A stretch of 36,506 bases of DNA, taken from assembly GCA_002428485.1 (NCBI GenBank), contig DIWM01000045.1, forward strand, positions 13,915-50,420. Direction: 5' to 3'. Under the pieces are notes generated by a model that saw only the letters and a list, made by a program, of their open reading frames with translations, had not been told where the DNA came from and made no database searches. A program made the position numbers and the translations under genes. Below are positions 8,910 through 15,918 of the stretch, piece by piece (the first letter of the stretch is position 1; the number at the start of each line of letters is the position of its first letter). Source of the stretch: Deltaproteobacteria bacterium UBA6106 (GTDB lineage Bacteria > Desulfobacterota > Syntrophorhabdia > Syntrophorhabdales > Syntrophorhabdaceae).

Positions 8910-10109
8910 ATGCTTACAGAAAAACAGCTCGCACAATACGCGGAGGTTCTTCTCTGGGGACTGGAGACGGCCAGAAAAAAACCCTTCAAAAAAAATGACT
9001 GCATCCTTCTCCAATACGAGGCGCCCGCTGTCAGGCTCGCCGAGATACTCTACGGGATGATCCTCGATCTGGGCATGCACCCTGTTCAGCGAATGGGCCT
9101 TACCTTCGGCATGGAAAAGAGCTTCTATAAAAGATCGAACAGGAAGCAACTCGCCTTTCTTGCGCCTGGCGACAAGGAACTCTATTCGAACCTGAACGGG
9201 AGGATATTCCTGAGGGCGCCGGAATCACTTACCCATCTGAAAGAGATCGACCCTGCCAGGATCGGCAAGGTTCTTGTTTCGCGAAAGCCGCTCCGCGACA
9301 TCCTTGACAAGCGTGAAGAAAAGGGCCTCTACAGCTGGACACTCTGCACGTTCCCGACCGCTGAACTCGCACGGCACGCACAAGCAACCCCGGAGGAATA
9401 CACGCGGCAGATCGTACGCGCCTGCTACCTTGACAGGAAGGATCCTGTCGGCGAATGGAAGAATGTCCACCGGCAAGTGAGCAGCATCAAGCAATGGCTC
9501 AACAGCCTGGAAGTGATCTATTTCCATGTTGAATCTGAGCATGTCGACCTGAGGATCACCCCGGGAGAAAAAAGGGTATGGAAGGGCATTTCAGGCCACA
9601 ACATTCCGAGCTTCGAGGTCTTTCTCTCGCCTGACTGGCATGGCACGGAAGGCGTCTATTACGCGAACCTTCCATCTTTCCGGAGCGGGAATTACGTCGA
9701 AAAGATACGCATCACCTTCCGGAAAGGCGCTGTTGTTAAAATGGAGGCCGGAAAAGGAGAGGACTTTGCCCGCAAGCAGCTTTCCATGGATAAAGGGGCA
9801 AGCAGGGTCGGCGAATTTTCCCTTACGGACAGGCGCTTCTCGCGCATCGACCGGTTCATGGCAGATACGCTCTTCGATGAGAATTTCGGCGGGCAATACG
9901 GGAACTGCCACATCGCCCTCGGCGCCTCATACACCGATACCTACAACGGCAATCCTGCCGCGATGACGGGGGCGCTGAAAAAGAAGCTCGGCTTCAACGA
10001 TTCCGCGCTCCACTGGGATCTTGTCAACACCGAGGACAAGACGGTAACTGCCTGCCTCAGATCAGGCAAAAAGGTTGTCATATACGAAAAGGGCATCTTC
10101 AAATATTAA
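8910..10109 (+). CDS. M29-family metallo-aminopeptidase
   Basis: A 399-residue cytoplasmic aminopeptidase of the M29 (thermophilic metalloprotease) family, a usual length for the family. The dinuclear metal site is recognisable in order: Glu in NIPSFEVF, Glu in RVGEF, His in GNCHIALG, then His and Asp in LHWDLV, with a tyrosine in ASYTDTY at the position of the catalytic tyrosine. It releases N-terminal amino acids from peptides. AAGGAGG at 8897-8903 lies six bases before the ATG and fixes the start. It follows amrB-amrA after 56 bases and may be co-transcribed, but no functional link to that system is established. Its 3' end runs into an inverted pair of heptad repeats shared with the convergent gene downstream. 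Confidence 0.92.
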   Translation: MLTEKQLAQYAEVLLWGLETARKKPFKKNDCILLQYEAPAVRLAEILYGMILDLGMHPVQRMGLTFGMEKSFYKRSNRKQLAFLAPGDKELYSNLNGRIFLRAPESLTHLKEIDPARIGKVLVSRKPLRDILDKREEKGLYSWTLCTFPTAELARHAQATPEEYTRQIVRACYLDRKDPVGEWKNVHRQVSSIKQWLNSLEVIYFHVESEHVDLRITPGEKRVWKGISGHNIPSFEVFLSPDWHGTEGVYYANLPSFRSGNYVEKIRITFRKGAVVKMEAGKGEDFARKQLSMDKGASRVGEFSLTDRRFSRIDRFMADTLFDENFGGQYGNCHIALGASYTDTYNGNPAAMTGALKKKLGFNDSALHWDLVNTEDKTVTACLRSGKKVVIYEKGIFKY

Positions 10110-10111
10110 CA

Positions 10112-10311
10112 CGAGAGGCGAGAAAACCCGTAAGTCGTAAGGCGTGAGTCGTAAGGGGACTACAGCATAACCTTGAACATAGAACGCAGAACAGGTTTTT
10201 TGTCTCGTCCTTGGCCCTTCCCTCTTACGCCTTCCGGGGTTCATCGCCTTACGACTTACGGGTTTTCTCGCCTAACGCCTAACGCCTTACGGGTGTATTT
10301 ACGGGTGTATA
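10112..10311. repeat. Heptad arrays in inverted orientation between convergent genes
   Basis: The whole gap between the convergent aminopeptidase and AhpD-fold genes is heptad-like. The left arm has CCGTAAG at 10128, TCGTAAG at 10135 and 10149, GCGTGAG at 10142, then GAACATA/GAACGCA-like units to about 10197. The right arm has GCCTTAC at 10246, GACTTAC at 10253, GCCTAAC at 10270 and 10277, and GCCTTAC at 10284. The 17 bases at 10128-10144 are the exact reverse complement of 10245-10261, so the transcript from either strand can fold into a large hairpin. A role as bidirectional terminator is an inference. No small gene is seen here. Confidence 0.88.
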
Positions 10312-10313
10312 TT

Positions 10314-10634
10314 CTACTTCCCCTCTGCCTTCATGGTGCAGTATACCGAATAGGCTTCCATAAAAGCCGGAAAACCTACCGTGGGGAGGAGCAGGAGTAG
10401 CGCGTGCTTTATCTCCTCGTCCGTCAACCCTGCCTCTTTGCCTCTTACGATGTGGGTCTCGAGGGATATCCTGTGGCCGCTGGCGCCTGAAACGGCGATC
10501 TTTATCAGCCAGCGGACCTTCTCCGGCAACGGCCCTCCCTGCACGTGGATCTCTTTGCCCAGCGCCTCGTGGCCTTCATATATGCGGGGAAATTCTTCCT
10601 TGAAACGCGTAAACATCTCATGCACGTCATTCAT
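10314..10634 (-). CDS. Carboxymuconolactone decarboxylase/AhpD-fold protein lacking the CxxC pair
   Basis: A 106-residue all-helical protein of the CMD family. The conserved helix reads IAVSGASGHRISLETHI, then KEAGLTDEEI, matching the usual pattern of a His followed by A-x-x-x-G and EI. AhpD-type peroxidase members have a redox CxxC before this His; here no cysteine is present in that segment, so a disulfide-reductase role is unlikely and no reaction can be assigned. The start at 10634 is set by AAGGAGG (10641-10647 on the complementary strand) six bases upstream; a longer frame extending to 10682 lacks such a site. It is a single-gene unit convergent with the aminopeptidase. Confidence 0.85.
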   Translation of the reverse strand: MNDVHEMFTRFKEEFPRIYEGHEALGKEIHVQGGPLPEKVRWLIKIAVSGASGHRISLETHIVRGKEAGLTDEEIKHALLLLLPTVGFPAFMEAYSVYCTMKAEGK

Positions 10635-10653
10635 GACAAACCTCCTTTCTCCC

Positions 10654-10682
10654 TTTTTAGTTGCAGAACGCCCCTTTGTCAA
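10654..10682 (-). promoter_or_regulatory. Candidate promoter of the AhpD-fold gene
   Basis: On the minus strand a perfect TTGACA (10682-10677) is followed after 17 bases by TAAAAA (10659-10654). The -10 box is only a partial match. The implied leader is short but still includes the Shine-Dalgarno sequence. Confidence 0.38.
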
Positions 10683-10750
10683 GCAGCATTATCGTCTTTC
10701 TATTGTGAAAGCGCTCCAATTCTGTTAATCTTTTAATAAGTAAACATGGA

Positions 10751-10821
10751 GGGGGCGACGTAAGCCCCAGGAGCACTATGTAGCCCATTTTTGTGCAAGA
10801 AGGGGTGGGCTCCACGAGCCC
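10751..10821 (+). promoter_or_regulatory. Structured leader upstream of the cysteine synthase, function unknown
   Basis: Hairpin 1 pairs GGGGC (10752-10756) with GCCCC (10764-10768) around a 7-base loop. Hairpin 2 pairs GGGCTC (10807-10812) with GAGCCC (10816-10821) around a 3-base loop, 14 bases before the Shine-Dalgarno sequence. AGCCCA at 10782-10787 can pair instead with TGGGCT at 10806-10811, which would break hairpin 2. The two hairpin regions also resemble each other (ACG-x-AGCCCCAG in both). I do not recognise a known riboswitch, and no run of T follows hairpin 2, so any control would be translational or it may be a repeat element. Confidence 0.45.
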
Positions 10822-10848
10822 CAGTAATAGCAATCAGGAGAGATGCCT

Positions 10849-11757
10849 ATGAACATATTGTCGGCTATTGGCAACACGCCGCTTGTAGAACTAATAAATA
10901 TCGATCTACCCCCTGGCGTCAAGATACTCTGCAAACTTGAAGGGTGCAATCCTGGAGGTTCCATCAAAGACCGTCCCGCCCTCTATATGATCACAAAGGC
11001 TGAGGAACGGGGAGAGCTTACAAAAGACAAGATCATTCTCGAACCCACATCGGGCAATACAGGGATCGCCATCGCCATGATCGGGGCCGCGAAAGGGTAT
11101 CGTGTCGACCTCTGCATGCCGGAATGCGTCAGTACGGAAAGAAGGCTCATCCTTGAAGGGCTTGGCTCAAACGTCTTCCTCACACCTGCCAAAGAAAATA
11201 TCGACGGCGCCATCAAAAGGGCGCATCAACTCCTGGAAGAGTTTCCTTATAAGTATTACATGCCTAATCAGTACGCTAACGAAGATAATGTCCTTGCCCA
11301 TTATGAAACAACAGGGCCTGAGATATATGCCCAGACCAAAGGCGGCATCGATTTTTTTGTCGCCGGCATGGGCACGACGGGGACCCTCATGGGCACCGCA
11401 CGATATCTGAAAGAGAAAAAACCGGCCGTGAAGATCGTCGGCGTTGAGCCTGTCATTGGCCACACAATACAGGGATTGAAAAACATGAACGAATCGATCG
11501 TCCCAAAGATATACAACCCGAACATACTGGACCAGAAAGAGATGGTCGAGGACGGAGAGGCATTTGAGGCAACCCGCTTCCTTGCACAGAAAGAGGGAAT
11601 CTTCGTTGGAACGTCAAGCGGCGCGGCTGTCGCGGTAGCCCTTCGCATAGCACGCAAAATAGACCACGGGACGATCGTCGTTATACTTCCTGACCGCGGC
11701 GATCGTTATTTGAGCACCATGCAGTTCAGGTCCATCTGCGCCAAGTGCCCGCCGTAA
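10849..11757 (+). CDS. Cysteine synthase (O-acetylserine sulfhydrylase family, PLP-dependent)
   Basis: A fold-type II PLP enzyme of about 302 residues that makes cysteine from activated serine and sulfide, or thiosulfate in the CysM branch. Key motifs are IGNTPLVEL at the N-terminus, GGSIKDRPA with the PLP-binding lysine, TSGNTGIA, the phosphate loop GTTGT and GTSSGAAVAVA. The C-terminus ends in a small CAKC motif. The start is taken at ATG 10849 because AGGAG at 10836-10840 lies 8 bases before it; the in-frame ATG at 10843 is only 2 bases from that site. No serine acetyltransferase is next to it. The TM2 gene starts 15 bases after the stop, so the two probably share a transcript. CysK and CysM cannot be told apart safely by eye. 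Confidence 0.92.
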   Translation: MNILSAIGNTPLVELINIDLPPGVKILCKLEGCNPGGSIKDRPALYMITKAEERGELTKDKIILEPTSGNTGIAIAMIGAAKGYRVDLCMPECVSTERRLILEGLGSNVFLTPAKENIDGAIKRAHQLLEEFPYKYYMPNQYANEDNVLAHYETTGPEIYAQTKGGIDFFVAGMGTTGTLMGTARYLKEKKPAVKIVGVEPVIGHTIQGLKNMNESIVPKIYNPNILDQKEMVEDGEAFEATRFLAQKEGIFVGTSSGAAVAVALRIARKIDHGTIVVILPDRGDRYLSTMQFRSICAKCPP

Positions 11758-11772
11758 ACTAAAACATCTCCT

Positions 11773-12171
11773 ATGGATAATCCGAACAGCACCCATCTCA
11801 AGTCAATCGGCTACATCCTGTGGATATTCGGCTTCACGGGCTCCCATCGGTTTTACTACGGCAAGCCCATTTCAGGGACCATCTGGTTCTTCACGCTGGG
11901 GCTTCTCTTCGTAGGGTGGATCATCGATCTTTTTCTCATCCCTTCGATGGACCGTCAGACCGATTTCAGGTACCGCAGCGGCAGTATCGACTACACGGTA
12001 GCATGGATCTTGCTGACCTTTCTCGGATTATTCGGCATTCACCGCTTCTATATGGGAAAGTGGCTTACGGGGATAGTGTACCTGATCTCCGGCGGCATCT
12101 TCGGCATCGGGTACCTGTACGACCTTTGGACCCTCAACGATCAGGTCTCGCTCATAAACAGCAGGTCGTAG
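11773..12171 (+). CDS. TM2-domain membrane protein with two TM2 units
   Basis: A 132-residue inner-membrane protein. Two TM2 modules are visible, each with the signature G-x-HRFYxGK followed by a hydrophobic hairpin and a WxxDL/YDLW segment: FTGSHRFYYGKPISG (about residues 21-35) and LFGIHRFYMGKWLTG (about 88-102). Single-TM2 proteins are more common, so this is an internal duplication. The molecular role of the family in bacteria is not known. No strong Shine-Dalgarno sequence precedes the ATG; translation may be coupled to the cysteine synthase gene 15 bases upstream. Confidence 0.88.
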   Translation: MDNPNSTHLKSIGYILWIFGFTGSHRFYYGKPISGTIWFFTLGLLFVGWIIDLFLIPSMDRQTDFRYRSGSIDYTVAWILLTFLGLFGIHRFYMGKWLTGIVYLISGGIFGIGYLYDLWTLNDQVSLINSRS

Positions 12172-12448
12172 CTCCATAATGGGCACAAGGGAAGGGTCGC
12201 CATGGCCTTGCTATCTGCGCTATAGAACAGAACGCACGGTCAACCGCTTCTCATATTCTCTCATTCCTGCAAAGACTTCAGCGACTGTTGTCACGAGCGA
12301 TACATGTCCCTTGTCAATGCCAGACCCCTATAGTTATTTACAAACAATTTTATGCAATTATCAATGCAGACAATGGCAAGAGGATGTCGGGGAGATAAGC
12401 GCTGTTCAACGTTCAGAAAAAACACAAGGCTGGATGCCGGGCCGGAGA
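12172..12448. other. Non-coding stretch between TM2 gene and the minus-strand operon end
   Basis: No convincing gene is seen on either strand. A GC-rich segment followed on the minus strand by a T-run (near 12415-12448) could end the fdh-type operon but does not form a textbook terminator. Unlike most gaps in this window it does not show heptad periodicity. Confidence 0.4.
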
Positions 12449-12598
12449 TTATTTTTCCTGGTCCTTGTTGTTGCAGGAATCCTTCCTGCCGGCCTGAGGG
12501 CCGGACATTCAGGTGCGGACCCCGAATCGGGGCAGGATGTATTTATTCAAAATGAACCAGGCGGCAATTATCGCCGGCAGTATCAGAATGTCAGTCAT
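12449..12598 (-). CDS. Candidate small membrane selenoprotein, in-frame TGA at codon 30
   Basis: The frame starts with an ATG inside ATGACTGA, overlapping the stop of the cytochrome b gene by eight bases; AAGGAAGGA lies just upstream within that gene. Codons 4-22 encode one hydrophobic helix (LPAIIAAWFILNKYIL), then PRFGVRT, then TGA at 12511-12509, then a polar 19-residue tail with Cys42, ending at TAA. Read to the TGA it would be a 29-residue peptide; read through with selenocysteine it has 49 residues. A perfect 7-bp stem with a GGA loop begins 19 bases after the TGA, as expected for a bacterial SECIS. The selenocysteine would sit at the membrane surface next to a Met-Ser-Gly. I cannot name a family. 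The neighbours encode formate-dehydrogenase-type subunits, a class often tied to selenium. Selenocysteine insertion is inferred, not shown. Confidence 0.6.
12473..12489 (-). promoter_or_regulatory. Candidate bacterial SECIS stem-loop
   Basis: On the minus strand GCAGGAA, loop GGA, TTCCTGC forms a perfect 7-bp stem. It starts 19 bases after the TGA at 12511-12509, and the apical loop begins after 26 bases. This fits the usual bacterial SECIS layout (loop roughly 16-37 bases downstream, G among the first two loop bases). A second hairpin, CCGGCC/GGCCGG at 12489-12504, lies between but has no G at the start of its CTCA loop. Confidence 0.55.
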
Positions 12599-13259
12599 CG
12601 ATCTTTCCTTCCTTTCTGAGCTCATCATACCATATGCCGTGCCGCTCTCTTACGTACTTCTCGTCTATCTTTCCCGTGAGCATGCTCTTTAAGAGCGGCC
12701 AGTTGCTTTTAAAGAGAGCGACAACGCCGACATGCATTATCAGGGCGAGCAGGAAGAGGAACGCTGCAAGGGTATGGACGAGTGTATTGACTCCATTCAG
12801 AAAAGGCGGCATATACACAAAGGGCAGGTTTTTGATGATCTTCACAACACCCGTAAATGACAGGACCACGATAATGATCCCCATGCCGAGATAGGCGACC
12901 CTCTGTTCAGGCAGGTACTTCTCGGACGGCGGCTCTTTGCCGATGCCGATCATGGCAAGAAGCACCTTTACAGATCTTCCTGTATCCCCTTTTTTTGGAA
13001 CCAGCCCGCTATCCCCGCGAAGCCCATGATAGATGACATGAAAGATGATGGCGGCAAGGAAAAAGATCGAAAAGATATAGTGAAGGGTGAGGTGTTGGAA
13101 GTAGTCTCCGGCCCAGCCGAGGCCCGGTATATTCAATACGAAATAGTACCGCTTGTAGAGCGGCAGCTCGCCGATGCCGGTAAAGAGGAGCATGATGCCT
13201 GACAGGGCCACTGTCCAATGTTCCGCAAGCTCAATGACGCTATGTCTTCTGATCTTCAT
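12591..13259 (-). CDS. Formate dehydrogenase gamma-type cytochrome b subunit
   Basis: A 222-residue di-haem cytochrome b of the FdnI/FdoI type. It anchors a respiratory dehydrogenase in the inner membrane and passes electrons to quinone. Four hydrophobic helices are visible. Candidate haem-ligand histidines are in ELAEHW, FHVIYH, VHTLAAF and MHVGVV, in the expected helices. ATG 13259 lies inside the end of the ferredoxin gene (20-base overlap) and starts the typical MKIRRHSVIELAEHW; a longer frame to 13313 would add 18 residues without family resemblance. Its own stop overlaps the start of the candidate selenoprotein. No catalytic molybdenum subunit is encoded in this run. Confidence 0.92.
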   Translation of the reverse strand: MKIRRHSVIELAEHWTVALSGIMLLFTGIGELPLYKRYYFVLNIPGLGWAGDYFQHLTLHYIFSIFFLAAIIFHVIYHGLRGDSGLVPKKGDTGRSVKVLLAMIGIGKEPPSEKYLPEQRVAYLGMGIIIVVLSFTGVVKIIKNLPFVYMPPFLNGVNTLVHTLAAFLFLLALIMHVGVVALFKSNWPLLKSMLTGKIDEKYVRERHGIWYDELRKEGKIDD

Positions 13260-14244
13260 CGGCTGTGTCTCTATCGACCCTTTCTTTTCTTTTCCCTTTA
13301 TACAGGACAGCAACTATCGCCGCCACGGCAGGCGCGATGGCGCCGTAAATAAAGTATTTCGCAAGATTATGCGCCTTCTCCAGGGGGCTTACGATATTTG
13401 CGGCCATCTGGAACTTTTCCTTCCCCGAGCGTAACCGGTCCTCAATGATGCTGAAAGGCACCTTTGAAAGATAGAGGGTCGAGGTGCCGCCATTTTGTGT
13501 ATCCCCGTATACGTAGAGCCTTTCGTTCCTCGCCCTTTCGGCTGCCAATGAGAAGATCGATTGCCTTTCCCCGAAGCTAAGGGCCGTTTTCTCTTTTAAC
13601 CTTTGAGTACAGGCTTCAACACATGCCGGCTGCCTGCCTTCCCTGATCCTGTCGTAGCAAAGGTCGCACTTGTACATAACGCCGCCGCCGGCATATTTGG
13701 GCATGATCTTGAGGTACAGCCCGACGCCCGCCTGCCTCTGAGGGATGTGCCATGGACATACGTCCCTGCATTTGGCCCCTCCGAAACAGAGCCAGTCGAC
13801 TATCACCGTGTTTCCCTCTTTTTCCTTGCTGAGCGCGCCGAAGGGGCAAAGCGACACGCAGGGCGGGTTGTCGCAGTGCATGCACCTGCGGGGGATAAAG
13901 ACCTCCTGCCCGCCGCCAAGGGAGACCTTCTGGACAAATATCCAGTTATATGGCGTGAGGGTATTGAAGACGTCCCTTTTCTTTGACCAGTCCTCGTAGA
14001 ATTTATGAGGCCAGTAAGGCTGTATGTCCTTTACCGGCTCCGGGAACCTTCCTTTGTTCTCTTCCCTGCATGCCTTCACGCACAAGGGCATCGGCTCGCC
14101 CTTGCAGCCGTCGCACCGCGTGAGATCGATGATGGTGGCATATCTGCCGGTGAATGACTGCGCTTCCGCTGCAGAGAGGACCTTTCCTGAAACCGCCGCC
14201 GCGCCTGCGACCTTTAAGAAATCACGCCTCGTCAGATCCATCAT
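13240..14244 (-). CDS. Tat-exported four-cluster ferredoxin subunit (FdhB/HybA-like)
   Basis: A 334-residue electron-transfer subunit. TRRDFLK at residues 5-11 plus a hydrophobic stretch is a clear Tat signal. Four cysteine groups follow: CDGC...CVKAC, CMHCDNPPCVSLC, CFGGAKCRDVC and CDLC...CVEAC, enough for four [4Fe-4S] clusters. A C-terminal helix (FIYGAIAPAVAAIVAVLY) anchors it to the membrane. The combination of Tat signal, four clusters and C-terminal anchor resembles HybA as well as FdhB. It would sit on the periplasmic face and feed electrons to the cytochrome b encoded next, with which it overlaps by 20 bases. The partner catalytic subunit is not in the window. ATG 14241 is an equally possible start. 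Confidence 0.9.
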   Translation of the reverse strand: MMDLTRRDFLKVAGAAAVSGKVLSAAEAQSFTGRYATIIDLTRCDGCKGEPMPLCVKACREENKGRFPEPVKDIQPYWPHKFYEDWSKKRDVFNTLTPYNWIFVQKVSLGGGQEVFIPRRCMHCDNPPCVSLCPFGALSKEKEGNTVIVDWLCFGGAKCRDVCPWHIPQRQAGVGLYLKIMPKYAGGGVMYKCDLCYDRIREGRQPACVEACTQRLKEKTALSFGERQSIFSLAAERARNERLYVYGDTQNGGTSTLYLSKVPFSIIEDRLRSGKEKFQMAANIVSPLEKAHNLAKYFIYGAIAPAVAAIVAVLYKGKRKERVDRDTADEDQKT

Positions 14245-14321
14245 ACAATACCCGCCGCTATAATATATCCGCTGCCCCGCCCTATCGTTAAATCTTATCT
14301 TCTTAAAACAATAATTGCAAC

Positions 14322-15059
14322 CTATGCGGGCAGCAGCCCTTCAACGATCGCCGGCAGGATGTCGCCGGACTTTCCGAAGAGCGAAACGTCCGCAATATTG
14401 GTTATCGGTGTCGGCTCCAGGTTCACTTCAATGACAAAGCCGCCGTTGCTTTTTACGGTCTCCGGAAAGGACGCCACAGGGTAGACAACTCCTGAAGTGC
14501 CGACCACCATCAGGGTATCGCACAGGCTCATCGCGTTATAGGACATCTGAAGTGCATCGGACGGGATCGACTCCCCGAACCAGACAACGTCGGGCCGCAG
14601 CATCCCCCCGCATTCACAGCGCGGGGGTATCAATTTCAGAGGCACGTCCATCAGCATCATCGTCCTGCCATCACGGGAACACCTTGCCCTCCATAGATTT
14701 CCATGGATCTCGATGATATTCCTGATCCCTGTCCGCCCGTGGAGGCCGTCTACATTCTGGGTTATCAAAAAAAACCCCGGGAGCATCTCTTCAAACCTCT
14801 TGATCGCGTGGTGTCCCGGGTTCAGCCCTGCCTTCCCAATGATCCCCCGCCTCCAGTCGTACCACTTCCATACCGTTACGGGATCACGCTCAAACGCCCA
14901 CGGGGTAGCAAGCTCCTCTGCCCTGTAGTTTTGCCATAGTCCATCGTTTCCCCTGAACGTGGGAATGCCGCTCTCCGCGGAGATCCCGGCGCCTGTTATA
15001 ACGAGAAGGGATTTTGTATTGCGCAGCCGCTCAATGGCCCTTTCCATGTCACTGCTCAT
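14322..15059 (-). CDS. cobB: NAD-dependent protein deacylase (sirtuin, CobB type)
   Basis: A 245-residue class III sirtuin that removes acyl groups from lysines using NAD. The NAD-binding motif GAGISAESGIPTFRG (residues 22-37), TQNVDGLH and the catalytic His119 in EIHGNLW are intact. Tyr67 and Arg70 in WKWYDWRR match the Y-x-x-R signature of desuccinylating sirtuins. Zinc-site cysteines are incomplete (Cys127, then Cys148-x-Cys150), which as I recall is also the pattern in E. coli CobB. The start overlaps the DUF2520 gene by 11 bases, so it is the last tightly coupled gene of the long ribosomal-protein-led run. Confidence 0.93.
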   Translation of the reverse strand: MSSDMERAIERLRNTKSLLVITGAGISAESGIPTFRGNDGLWQNYRAEELATPWAFERDPVTVWKWYDWRRGIIGKAGLNPGHHAIKRFEEMLPGFFLITQNVDGLHGRTGIRNIIEIHGNLWRARCSRDGRTMMLMDVPLKLIPPRCECGGMLRPDVVWFGESIPSDALQMSYNAMSLCDTLMVVGTSGVVYPVASFPETVKSNGGFVIEVNLEPTPITNIADVSLFGKSGDILPAIVEGLLPA

Positions 15060-15918
15060 CTGCTTTGCCTCCCAGAATGGATTTCAGTTGCCGGACCGTA
15101 TCTTCGTCCAGCGTTTTTCTCTCCATGGCCATCTTTAAAGCGATCCCGGAAAGCGCTTTATACACATCTTTATACTCTTCCATATCGTCTATTGCCCTGA
15201 TATGCGACTCCACCGTTTTCAGATCACCTCGTATCACCGGTCCCGTAAGGGACATGAGCGGGCCCTTGCTCTCGATATTCTTCAACGTCGCGCGTATGAT
15301 CGGGAGAAACGGTTCAAGGTCTATATTGATAGCGTCCATGATCTTCTCGCCCGCGTAATAGAGCGCGCAGAGCAGGTTGCAGACGAACACCGCCGATAGG
15401 TGGTAGAGCACCTTGTCATTGCTCCCTATCATTTGCACCCTGTAGCCGATCTTTTCACCAATAAAGGTGAGCGTCTCCAAGGCGCTTTTGTCGCCCTCAA
15501 TGAATATATACGTACCAGGGAGGACCGCTATGGCGCTGTCGATATCGGGAAATGTCTGGAGCGGGTGCAGCGAGCCAAGCCGGGCGCCCTTTTCATCAAG
15601 CGGCTTCAGGATCGACGACGGATCGGCGCCGCTTGTATGAAACAGTACCTTTCCGTCAAGCCTTCCCATTCCCGCATCTATTTCCCTTACGACATCCTTT
15701 ATGATCCTGTCCTGCGTGGTGATCGCTATAACATCACAGGTTTTCACAACATCGAGGTTGTTGTTCGTATATGAAACATCTTCAGCAAGATATGTTCTTG
15801 CCGTATCAAGCGAAGCATCCAGGACGTCTGAAATTGCGCGGACGGCAATACCACTTTTTTTCATCATAAACCCGATCGAAACACCGACCTTTCCCGCCCC
15901 TATAATCCCTATGTCCAT
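15049..15918 (-). CDS. Rossmann-like and DUF2520 domain-containing protein
   Basis: A 289-residue protein with an N-terminal NAD(P)-binding Rossmann domain (MDIGIIGAGKVGVSIG) and a helical C-terminal DUF2520 domain that begins around LYHLSAVFVCNLLCALYY. The layout is like ketopantoate or prephenate dehydrogenases, but the substrate is unknown. LGSLHPLQTF in the middle is a hallmark of this family. The ATG shares one base with the stop of the AsmA-like gene (TAATG), so translation is coupled; the other end overlaps the sirtuin gene. No functional link between these genes is apparent. Confidence 0.9.
   Translation of the reverse strand: MDIGIIGAGKVGVSIGFMMKKSGIAVRAISDVLDASLDTARTYLAEDVSYTNNNLDVVKTCDVIAITTQDRIIKDVVREIDAGMGRLDGKVLFHTSGADPSSILKPLDEKGARLGSLHPLQTFPDIDSAIAVLPGTYIFIEGDKSALETLTFIGEKIGYRVQMIGSNDKVLYHLSAVFVCNLLCALYYAGEKIMDAINIDLEPFLPIIRATLKNIESKGPLMSLTGPVIRGDLKTVESHIRAIDDMEEYKDVYKALSGIALKMAMERKTLDEDTVRQLKSILGGKADEQ

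Noticed and set aside
12179..12619. A 146-codon plus-strand open frame after the TM2 gene
   Set aside because: It runs antisense to the end of the cytochrome b gene and the candidate selenoprotein, has no ribosome site and no recognisable composition; its hydrophobic piece mirrors the SECIS region.
14322..15059. Loss of zinc cysteines in the sirtuin as a sign of decay
   Set aside because: E. coli CobB, as I recall, shows the same reduced pattern, so it is probably normal for this group.
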